Below are positions 15,333-20,285 of a stretch of 20,285 nt of DNA, one piece after another. The position numbers and the translations under genes were made by a program. Below the pieces are notes generated by a model. The model made no database searches. It saw only the letters and a program-made list of their open reading frames with translations, and was not told the DNA's origin. Each line of letters opens with the position of its first letter. Within the stretch, counting starts at the first letter, position 1. This DNA comes from a virus. The stretch lies in the IMG/VR virus record IMGVR_UViG_3300012920_000370, positions 1 to 20,285 of that record; one strand, given 5' to 3'.

Positions 15333-16874
15333 TTACAGTTCTATTTCTTTTGAGTCAAGCCAATTTTTACCTATTTTTAATTCAATCCCGACAGGCATAT
15401 CGTACTCGACACCATACCGATTAGCTGTTTCTTCAGGTAAACTCTGCATAGCATAGGCTAATAGATTGATGCAAGCCTCTTTTTCATCTGGGTGCACATC
15501 AAGCACAATCGAGTCGTGCACTGTGTTACAAATTACAGAATTTAGATTTCTTGATCGCATCATTTTATCTAGACGAACCAGAGCGGCTGGCAACAAGTCG
15601 GCTGTTGCAAACCCCTGCACCGGATAGTTACAGATAGCTGTACGGTTTGTGGCTGTACCCCACTCAGTCCAACGTGCAGACGGAAATGCGTACTGTCTAC
15701 CGCTTGGTAAGGTAATTACTTTGGTTCGCACTGCTTCTTTCTGCAATTCCTTATGCCACTCAGTGACGCCCTCATACTTTTCCTTGAAAGCACGGTAATA
15801 GCGTTGCTGGTTTTCTGTGCCGCTGACACCACCGTACAAAGGCTTGAACGTGTGCGCCTTCGCTTCTTGACGTGTGCATCCGATAACACTTGCAGTATAG
15901 CTGTGAACATCTGTACCTTCTTTCACATCGATGTAGGCCTGTGAATCTTTAGACAAGAAACCAGCCACCCTAAATTCTAGTTGCGAGTAATCCCCTTCAA
16001 GTATAAAGCCACCCTTGAAGCGGCTCTCGACAACCTTCCGTATAGCGAAGGTATTTCCACGCGGCATATTCTGAAAGTTAGGATTGCGAGACGAAAGACG
16101 GCCCGTCGCCGTAATACACTGCATGAATTCTGGATGGATGAAATTATTCGCGTCAACATTATTCTTCATTCCTTCTACAAAAGTTGACAAGTAAGTACGC
16201 AAAGCACTGTAACGCACATAGGCTACAACAAATTCGTGAGCGTCACCAGACAAGTCGGTTTGTCGGTTTTCTAAGGTAACCTTGTCGGTTTTGAAACCAG
16301 CCGCCGCCGTGTCCATCGGGTCACGAGGTATCAGCTTGAATCCGGCTACCTCTCGTGTAGGTATGTAAAGCACACCAGCCCCGCTACACTTCCTACAGAC
16401 ACGCACGGCCTTTCCTATTGTGCCATCTTTCTTGCGTGGATGAAACCGACCTTCACCCTTACACTCATCACATTGCTGGCCCCGTGTCTTGTGCACAACC
16501 TCTGTCATGTTCTTCACGGCAGACTTGAACTCGCCACGCTTCATCCGTGTACGCATCTTAGGCTTCATTGTATTGCCGCGCATCTCATGTCCCAAGTTGA
16601 ATATGCGTGACCACGTTTTCTTATCTTTAACACGCCGTGAATAGAGCAACACGCTCCTGTCATCGGGGCTAGACAGGTTGATAGGGGTATCCCCCATAGC
16701 ATCCCGTGCAAGGCGTTCTAGGCGAACCTCAAGTTCGTCCATTTCCTGTTGGTATTCCTGTCGGATATCTTCTAAGGTATCTAAATTAATCTTCAGGCCG
16801 TTCCGCTCCATACGAGCCAGAACGTCTGTCATCTCAAGCGACAGTCTCAAGGTTGGTAGTAAAGTCCGATGCAT
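15333..16874 (-). CDS. Family A DNA polymerase, polymerase part, with DnaJ-type zinc module
   Basis: The product is the 513-aa replicative polymerase without the exonuclease domain. Visible elements: thumb-side helices (LARMERNGLKI, residues 20-30), a zinc module at 135-167 with CDECKGEG and CRKCSGAG (Cys135/138/160/163) like the DnaJ central domain, TATGRLSSRNPNFQNMPR (255-272), motif A GDYSQLEFR with Asp295, motif B RQEAKAHTFKPLYG with Arg335, Lys339, Phe343 (equivalent to E. coli 762) and Tyr347, and motif C VHDS with Asp454. HMO-2011-type phages are known for a DnaJ-like insert in PolA. Unlike the usual single chain, the exonuclease is a separate gene. ATG 16874 has GAGGAA with a 7-nt spacer; TTG 16925 is open in frame but has a poor site. 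Confidence 0.93.
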   Translation of the reverse strand: MHRTLLPTLRLSLEMTDVLARMERNGLKINLDTLEDIRQEYQQEMDELEVRLERLARDAMGDTPINLSSPDDRSVLLYSRRVKDKKTWSRIFNLGHEMRGNTMKPKMRTRMKRGEFKSAVKNMTEVVHKTRGQQCDECKGEGRFHPRKKDGTIGKAVRVCRKCSGAGVLYIPTREVAGFKLIPRDPMDTAAAGFKTDKVTLENRQTDLSGDAHEFVVAYVRYSALRTYLSTFVEGMKNNVDANNFIHPEFMQCITATGRLSSRNPNFQNMPRGNTFAIRKVVESRFKGGFILEGDYSQLEFRVAGFLSKDSQAYIDVKEGTDVHSYTASVIGCTRQEAKAHTFKPLYGGVSGTENQQRYYRAFKEKYEGVTEWHKELQKEAVRTKVITLPSGRQYAFPSARWTEWGTATNRTAICNYPVQGFATADLLPAALVRLDKMMRSRNLNSVICNTVHDSIVLDVHPDEKEACINLLAYAMQSLPEETANRYGVEYDMPVGIELKIGKNWLDSKEIEL

Positions 16875-17418
16875 TGTATAGTTCCTCAAAGGTAGTGCCA
16901 AAGGCTTCAAGCTGTTTAACTGCAATTTCTTCTGTAGCTAGTACGTCAGCTTTACCGTACTCCTCTACTATCTCCCACGGTATGTCGTAGAAGGTCTTAC
17001 CGCTTTTAAGATACGGCTCCACAAGGTCTTTCTCCTTGCGGGTAACGTCATACTTTTCTGCAAGAGAAGCAAGTCCAAGAGGCCAACGCTGGGCTTTCGA
17101 TAGGACATATTCCGCCACCATCGTATCAAAGATATAACCGTCATAAACAAACCCGCACTCCCGTATCCACGATAAGTCAAACTTGATGTTTTGTCCCACA
17201 ACTACATCGGCTTCGTCAAGTGCCTCTTGGAATAGTTCTGGGGCAAAATCATAAGCTTCCTTGTCTGCGTGATGATAGCAGTGGTAATGTATGTAGGGTG
17301 AAGACAAACGCTTGTACCCAATAGATACGAGTCGGTTTCCAAAGTATGGCAGGGCGGTAGTGCCGCCGCTATCCTTGTGTATGTGGGTTGTTTCCACGTC
17401 AAAGGTCATAATATTCAT
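16834..17418 (-). CDS. DnaQ-like 3'-5' exonuclease subunit of split family A polymerase, 194 aa
   Basis: This is the proofreading part of the polymerase as its own gene. ExoI is FDVETT (Asp7, Glu9) right at the N-terminus, ExoII is GQNIKFDLSW (Asn77, Asp81) and ExoIII is YGKADVLATEE (Tyr154, Asp158), so all catalytic acids of the DEDDy family are present. The start is ATG 17418, which shares one base with the helicase stop (TAATG) and follows GAGGA by about 11 nt; a longer frame to 17472 lies inside helicase. The frame stops at TGA 16836-16834, 41 nt into the polymerase gene, which runs in the +1 frame. In T7 and relatives the two domains form one chain, so a complex of the two products is expected but unproven. 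Confidence 0.9.
   Translation of the reverse strand: MNIMTFDVETTHIHKDSGGTTALPYFGNRLVSIGYKRLSSPYIHYHCYHHADKEAYDFAPELFQEALDEADVVVGQNIKFDLSWIRECGFVYDGYIFDTMVAEYVLSKAQRWPLGLASLAEKYDVTRKEKDLVEPYLKSGKTFYDIPWEIVEEYGKADVLATEEIAVKQLEAFGTTFEELYNASDFTTNLETVA
16882..16887 (-). promoter_or_regulatory. Shine-Dalgarno of the polymerase gene, inside the exonuclease gene
   Basis: GAGGAA on the minus strand (16887 to 16882) lies 7 nt before ATG 16874, within the last 20 codons of the exonuclease frame. It decides the polymerase start and argues that the two halves are translated separately rather than joined by frameshifting. Confidence 0.75.
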
Positions 17419-18647
17419 TAGTAGTATATTCCTCGTTCGATATCGATTTGTCCGTTGATCATGCCGTGCCAACCATTCAGCTTATTCTTCGATATGCAAA
17501 TGTGACGTACAGTATTTTCTACCTCACTAGATCCTGTCTTGCCAATACCAATAATTATGTCAGCCTCACCCGCCTTACCTGTGCGTGAGTTGTCCAACAT
17601 CGAATAGTCAATCCACTGCCTGTCGTGTGCTTCATAGTTTGCCTGACTAACAGCCCACACTAAGGTCTTGTTTCTTTTAGCTATTTCCCGTGCGAATACA
17701 TAGGTTTCCTTCAAGCGTTCATCCCCACGATTGAACTCACCAGCAATACGAAACTTATCTAGCTGGTCACAGAACATAACGTCTGGTTTGTTTAGCTTAG
17801 CATACTCATCGACTTCTTCAACCGACGTGCCAACTGAATCCATGATAGTAAGCAACGGGGCAATCTCATCGGCGTACTTAACCGACAGGCTGACCCTATC
17901 CCTGACCATCTCTTCCCGTGTCAAACCAAAGTACGACTGGATTATACGCAACTTAATCTTTGGTGCAGGTTCTTCGTTTGCCCAATACACAACCTTGAAT
18001 CCCTGCTTAATGTAAGATGCAGCAAGGAAGCAACAGAACGTTGTCTTGCCAACTTCTGGACGGGCAAACAAAATACCCAAGTTGCCACGATCCAATCCGC
18101 CAACGTTCTCACTGATCAGATCGTAAGTAAAAGGGAAGTCGGGATCACCAGCCTCATCATTTAGCAGGGTATCCAAGTCATCCTCGACCTTTGTATAGGT
18201 AGTCTTGTCACTGATACGTCCGTCCTCTACAGTCTCAATAAGGCGGCGTAACTCGCCAAACTCCTCGCTGTCCCCTGTAAAGATTTCGATAGCCTTTTCA
18301 CCTATCTGCCGCGCACGATCACGTAACCAGAAATTGTGTACCAAGTCTAGGTGCAAGTCCCCGTTGTCAGCGTTACCGACATCTAGGGTTGCAATAGTTT
18401 CTTGTACTTTGTTCCGTGTCGCTTCTGGCATAGCAGGGTTGCGGTCATTGAACAAGGTAGCTAACTCGTTGATAGTTAAGTCTTTTCCGTACTTGGTATG
18501 TGAATAGGTTAACGTGTCAAATATGTCACGCATCTCTTTTTCAAACATAGTTCTGTCGATGATGTTTTTAACGCGACCAAAGAAGTCAACGTTGAGACAG
18601 AAACCAAGTATCTGCTTATCTATCGATATAGGATCGTATGAACTCAT
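17418..18647 (-). CDS. DnaB-like replicative helicase, 409 aa
   Basis: This is a hexameric 5'-3' helicase that unwinds the fork. ATG 18647 is preceded by GAGG with a 6-nt spacer. The N-terminal 130 residues are helical and resemble the DnaB N-terminal domain. The RecA-like ATPase has Walker A ARPEVGKTT (195-203; the first Gly is replaced by Ala), the glutamate region YWANEE (221-226), Walker B PDVMFCDQLD (288-297) and motif H3 VWAVSQAN (330-337). It is separate from the primase, unlike the T7 gp4 fusion, and overlaps the primase gene by 32 nt. A SLDNSR-like loop (MLDNSRTGKAGEAD, 350-363) fits the DnaB motif H4 region. The assignment is secure at family level. Confidence 0.92.
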   Translation of the reverse strand: MSSYDPISIDKQILGFCLNVDFFGRVKNIIDRTMFEKEMRDIFDTLTYSHTKYGKDLTINELATLFNDRNPAMPEATRNKVQETIATLDVGNADNGDLHLDLVHNFWLRDRARQIGEKAIEIFTGDSEEFGELRRLIETVEDGRISDKTTYTKVEDDLDTLLNDEAGDPDFPFTYDLISENVGGLDRGNLGILFARPEVGKTTFCCFLAASYIKQGFKVVYWANEEPAPKIKLRIIQSYFGLTREEMVRDRVSLSVKYADEIAPLLTIMDSVGTSVEEVDEYAKLNKPDVMFCDQLDKFRIAGEFNRGDERLKETYVFAREIAKRNKTLVWAVSQANYEAHDRQWIDYSMLDNSRTGKAGEADIIIGIGKTGSSEVENTVRHICISKNKLNGWHGMINGQIDIERGIYY

Positions 18648-19416
18648 CTCGTTCCTCGTTGTTTAGGTTTTTCAAATCACGATCAAGTACCATTAATCGC
18701 GTCGGTATTTTTCTACATAGAATCTTTACCATGTCAAGTGCCTTGTCGGTTGCATCCTTGTCGAGTGCAACAAACGCACGATCAAATTTGGTAATTACGT
18801 CTATATGTGCATCCAAAAGGTTTGTGCCTAATAAGGCTAACCCCGCGACATTACATGAAACACTGCAAGCAGAAGCGCAATCTTCCACAATTGCCACACA
18901 CCTTCCTGTACCACATACGAAAGGTTGCTGGCTATTTCCATAACGATACCACTTTGCCCCTCTCCCGTCTAATGAACGACCAACCGCATCGACTACTTTG
19001 CCTTCATGTTTGACAAGATAGGCGACACGGTTACGTTTGAAATCGTACCGTATATCTGCACGACCAGACAAATACGCATCATAGGCATGTACAGATCTTA
19101 CATAAAGTTCGGCATCCAAGTTTCTGGAAAGACTGGTAAATGTATCAGGAATAACAAACTTATCCGGTGCGGCAGGTGCAACACTGAGTGTCGGTTTCTT
19201 GATTGCAATCTTTGCAAAATCTTTAGATAGGGTTATACCTGTCCGTCCAGACACGTTACAGTCCGCATGAAAGCAGAACCACATACGTTGCAATCCGTCA
19301 TCGGTTACGCTAAATGTATTCGGCTTATCACACACAGGGCAGTCCGACCGATAGCGTCCCAATGGCTGGATGTCCAGCGATTCAACATAACCTTTTAGCC
19401 AGTTCGGTGATTTCAT
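18616..19416 (-). CDS. DNA primase (zinc finger + TOPRIM), 266 aa
   Basis: The enzyme makes RNA primers for DNA synthesis. It has a zinc finger with Cys26, Cys29 (CPVC), Cys48 and Cys53 (FCFHADC), then a linker rich in Pro/Ala. An RNA-polymerase-like middle (NRVAYLVKHEGKVVDAVGR) follows, then a TOPRIM domain with Glu178 (AIVED) and Asp219/Asp221 (ALDKDA). The helicase domain is a separate gene. The start is probably ATG 19416: it has no Shine-Dalgarno, but a promoter-like element ends 7-8 nt upstream, which would make a leaderless mRNA. In-frame ATG 19458 and GTG 19485 would put that promoter inside the gene and also lack a ribosome site. It is the first gene of the leftward operon. Confidence 0.88.
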   Translation of the reverse strand: MKSPNWLKGYVESLDIQPLGRYRSDCPVCDKPNTFSVTDDGLQRMWFCFHADCNVSGRTGITLSKDFAKIAIKKPTLSVAPAAPDKFVIPDTFTSLSRNLDAELYVRSVHAYDAYLSGRADIRYDFKRNRVAYLVKHEGKVVDAVGRSLDGRGAKWYRYGNSQQPFVCGTGRCVAIVEDCASACSVSCNVAGLALLGTNLLDAHIDVITKFDRAFVALDKDATDKALDMVKILCRKIPTRLMVLDRDLKNLNNEERDEFIRSYIDR

Positions 19417-19423
19417 GTCACAA

Positions 19424-19452
19424 GGAATAATCGATACAACAAACCTTGTCAA
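19424..19452 (-). promoter_or_regulatory. Promoter-like site of the leftward replication operon
   Basis: On the minus strand TTGACA (19452-19447) is followed after 16-17 nt by TTATTC / TATTCC. It shares GTTGACAAGGT and TATCGAT with the rightward site at 20153. The likely start of transcription falls at about 19417, next to the ATG at 19416. It has the shape of a host sigma70-type promoter; no phage RNA polymerase gene is visible in the window. Confidence 0.55.
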
Positions 19453-19466
19453 CTGCATTTTTTTGG

Positions 19467-19505
19467 TTGACAGGACTTGACACACCGTGCTACCTATCTA
19501 TTTAA
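19467..19505 (+). promoter_or_regulatory. Possible rightward promoter with two TTGACA boxes 10 bp apart
   Basis: TTGACA occurs at 19467-19472 and 19477-19482, exactly ten bases apart. From the second box, ATTTAA (19500-19505) lies after 17 nt, a weak -10. It sits upstream of the + strand gene at 19530. The first box also forms an inverted repeat (TGTCAAC / GTTGACA) with the -35 of the leftward promoter, so the region could equally hold an operator. Confidence 0.35.
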
Positions 19506-19529
19506 CCTACCCTATGGGGATAACCTATT

Positions 19530-19679
19530 ATGAAAATTAATAATAAAATCAACCCTATAGCTAAATCCCTACGGGATAAACAATATAACAAGCAGGTTAT
19601 ACCAAGTAAAAAGAAAAGTAAATTGAATAAACTATCTGAAAAGGAAGCACGGGATGCCAAGACCCAACAAGATTCTTGA
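19530..19679 (+). CDS. Small basic protein, 49 aa
   Basis: The ATG at 19530 is preceded by GGGGA about 9 nt upstream; the stop is TGA 19677-19679. The protein starts MKINNKINPIAKSLRDKQYN and continues with VIPSKKKSKLNK. A short basic product with NP(I/V)AK near the N-terminus and a Lys-rich VxPxKK segment recalls a class of tiny proteins common in phages; I recall no function for them. It overlaps the ribbon-helix-helix gene by 26 nt and is the first gene of the rightward operon next to the divergent promoter region, so early expression is plausible. Confidence 0.65.
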   Translation: MKINNKINPIAKSLRDKQYNKQVIPSKKKSKLNKLSEKEARDAKTQQDS

Positions 19680-19863
19680 ACCCACCAAAACATACAACCT
19701 GATGTTAAAGCAGGTTCAGTATGATAAGCTTGCAACGGCGGCTGAACAAATGCAAAAAAAATCAATCGAACAAGTTGCGGTAGCTGATTTGATAAGGGAA
19801 GCTATCGACATTTACATTGAAGCGTGGGAGGACGAGGATGTCGCTGAAGACGAAGAAGCTTGA
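19654..19863 (+). CDS. Ribbon-helix-helix (CopG-like) DNA-binding protein, 69 aa
   Basis: ATG 19654 has AAGGA about 8 nt upstream. After a short basic arm (MPRPNKILEPTK), the segment TYNLMLKQVQYDKLATAAEQ reads as a beta strand plus helix A, and the following VAVADLIREAIDIYIEAW as helix B, the ribbon-helix-helix order; the tail is acidic. The family forms dimers that insert the beta ribbon in the major groove, usually as repressors. Its place beside the divergent promoter region, with paired TTGACA boxes and an inverted repeat, makes it a candidate regulator of the early and replication operons; this is inference. It overlaps both neighbours by 26 nt. Confidence 0.7.
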   Translation: MPRPNKILEPTKTYNLMLKQVQYDKLATAAEQMQKKSIEQVAVADLIREAIDIYIEAWEDEDVAEDEEA

Positions 19864-20089
19864 AATAGAGATTGTCGAACGGCCTGACTACAAGTGGGCT
19901 TTGATTGTTCCGGCATCGTCCGTTCGTATGGGCGAGACAAGTCGTGAACTTGTCAAATCAAAAGACTGTGTAGACTATTTGCGGCACGTTATGCTTTTTG
20001 TCGGAAAAAGTCGATATGAATGCAAAAAGTGGCTTGACACTAACAAACAAGCGGTGTTAAGACTGGGGATACCTTACGAGGTTTCGTGA
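19838..20089 (+). CDS. Hypothetical protein, 83 aa
   Basis: ATG 19838 is preceded by GGGAGG with a 6-nt spacer, inside the acidic tail of the ribbon-helix-helix gene; the TTG at 19817 is less likely. The protein begins MSLKTKKLEIEIVERPDYKW and has beta strands (KWALIVPASSV), then a charged helical end with KSRYECKKWLDTN. It is basic overall with two Cys that are not spaced as a zinc site. I recognise no family. A terminator follows 26 nt after its stop, so it is the last gene of this short operon. Confidence 0.65.
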   Translation: MSLKTKKLEIEIVERPDYKWALIVPASSVRMGETSRELVKSKDCVDYLRHVMLFVGKSRYECKKWLDTNKQAVLRLGIPYEVS

Positions 20090-20114
20090 GGTTGTTTCGT
20101 TCGTTGGTTGGGGA

Positions 20115-20152
20115 GCGGGGCTGGATTAATTTCTGGCCCCGTTTCTTTTTTT
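20115..20152 (+). terminator. Strong rho-independent terminator
   Basis: CGGGGC (20116-20121) pairs with GCCCCG (20136-20141) around a 14-nt loop and is followed by TTTCTTTTTTT (20142-20152). It closes the 19530-20089 operon and separates it from the promoter immediately downstream. Confidence 0.88.
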
Positions 20153-20153
20153 G

Positions 20154-20182
20154 TTGACAAGGTATTTGGTTATCGATATTGA
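20154..20182 (+). promoter_or_regulatory. Promoter-like site directly after the terminator
   Basis: A perfect TTGACA (20154-20159) is followed after 17 nt by TATTGA (20177-20182). The surrounding GTTGACAAGGT and TATCGAT are shared with the leftward replication promoter. It lies right after the terminator T-tract and about 35 nt before the ATG at 20216, exactly where a new transcript must begin. Confidence 0.65.
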
Positions 20183-20215
20183 TTATGTATCGTTAATCAA
20201 TGAAGGGAACGAACG

Positions 20216-20285
20216 ATGGCTAAGAAGTTACAAAACATGACAGCAGATGAACGCATAGCCTACTGGCACAATCGACAGGAAAAGG
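20216..20285 (+). CDS. Start of an unknown gene (cut by window end)
   Basis: ATG 20216 follows AAGGGA with a 7-nt spacer, 34 nt after the promoter-like site. The visible 23 codons begin MAKKLQNMTADERIAYWHNR and stay open to the end of the window. The segment is a charged helix. Too little is present to name it. It has its own promoter and is insulated by a terminator, so it is transcribed apart from the preceding operon. Confidence 0.7.
   Translation, partial: MAKKLQNMTADERIAYWHNRQEK

Larger units (their letters stand above)
363..19196. repeat. Dispersed GTCGGTT(T) heptamer, 33 copies on both strands
   Basis: GTCGGTT on the + strand starts at 1320, 1739, 1791, 2377, 3870, 5382, 6063, 6514, 7467, 7906, 9454, 9964, 11994, 16254, 16262, 16284, 17331, 18745 and 19190. 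Its complement AACCGAC starts at 363, 1637, 1905, 2343, 4326, 5663, 6849, 11524, 12053, 15073, 15164, 16444, 17820 and 17880. Eighteen of the 33 extend to GTCGGTTT. Uniform base composition predicts about 2.5 heptamers and 0.6 octamers. Copies fall in all three codon phases. Counts were made by eye. Confidence 0.75.

Noticed and set aside
16834-16925. Programmed +1 frameshift joining exonuclease and polymerase
   Set aside because: No slippery run or pausing structure is evident, and a good Shine-Dalgarno plus ATG serves the polymerase by itself. An assembly indel cannot be excluded from the sequence alone.
16875-16925. TTG 16925 as polymerase start
   Set aside because: It adds 17 residues overlapping exonuclease codons and lacks a convincing ribosome site; ATG 16874 has GAGGAA at 7 nt.
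19417-19485. GTG 19485 or ATG 19458 as primase start
   Set aside because: Both lack a Shine-Dalgarno and would place the promoter-like TTGACAAGGT...TATCGAT element inside the coding region.
19502-19765. Minus-strand hydrophobic 87-codon frame
   Set aside because: It is antisense to the 49-aa and ribbon-helix-helix genes and crosses the divergent promoter region; the hydrophobicity is that of complementary Lys/Glu codons.
1-20285. tRNA genes, integrase, attachment sites or insertion sequences
   Set aside because: No cloverleaf-like segment, recombinase motif or terminal inverted repeat was noticed; coding density leaves almost no room. A dedicated tRNA scan was not possible.

Overview
The window looks like about 20 kb of a lytic, tailed double-stranded DNA phage, most likely a marine podophage of the broad HMO-2011 / T7-like kind. 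The evidence is a T7-style replication set (zinc/TOPRIM primase, DnaB-like helicase, family A DNA polymerase, T7 endonuclease I homologue, DUF3310 protein, monomeric B12-dependent ribonucleotide reductase), large virion proteins in T7 gp14-15-16-like order, dense packing with 1-32 nt overlaps, and a polymerase carrying a DnaJ-type CxxCxGxG zinc module. That module is known from the SAR116 phage HMO-2011. No tRNA, integrase, attachment site, CRISPR array or host gene was seen.

Layout. Positions 1-8953 (+ strand) hold the end of the virion module: a 5'-truncated gene with perfect 11-residue repeats, two small virion-type genes, a 723-aa and a 1525-aa protein that are probably internal/ejection proteins, and two tiny basic proteins. 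Positions 8956-19416 (- strand) form one compact replication and nucleotide operon read right to left: primase, helicase, polymerase exonuclease subunit, polymerase subunit, acidic-tailed ssDNA-binding-like protein, Cas4/RecB-like nuclease, an unknown, endonuclease I, an unknown, DUF3310, class II RNR, GIY-YIG-like protein, a hidden zinc-ribbon protein, a PD-(D/E)XK nuclease and a 74-aa unknown. The two arms converge at about 8955, where a hairpin plus T-tract suits termination of the leftward operon. Positions 19417-19529 are a divergent promoter region. From 19530 a short + strand early-type operon (small basic protein, ribbon-helix-helix protein, unknown) ends at a strong terminator, followed by a promoter and the start of another gene.

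How it works together. Primase and helicase prime and unwind. The two polymerase polypeptides would together supply proofreading and synthesis. The RNR and nucleases recycle nucleotides and process DNA, and the ssDNA-binding-like protein coats single strands.

The most unusual signals are a frame-independent, both-strand enrichment of GTCGGTT (33 copies counted by eye against about 2.5 expected from uniform base composition), a polymerase cleanly split into exonuclease and polymerase genes with a Shine-Dalgarno at the break, and two promoter-like sites sharing an extended sequence, one of which would give a leaderless primase mRNA. All functions are read from sequence patterns; no searches were run.
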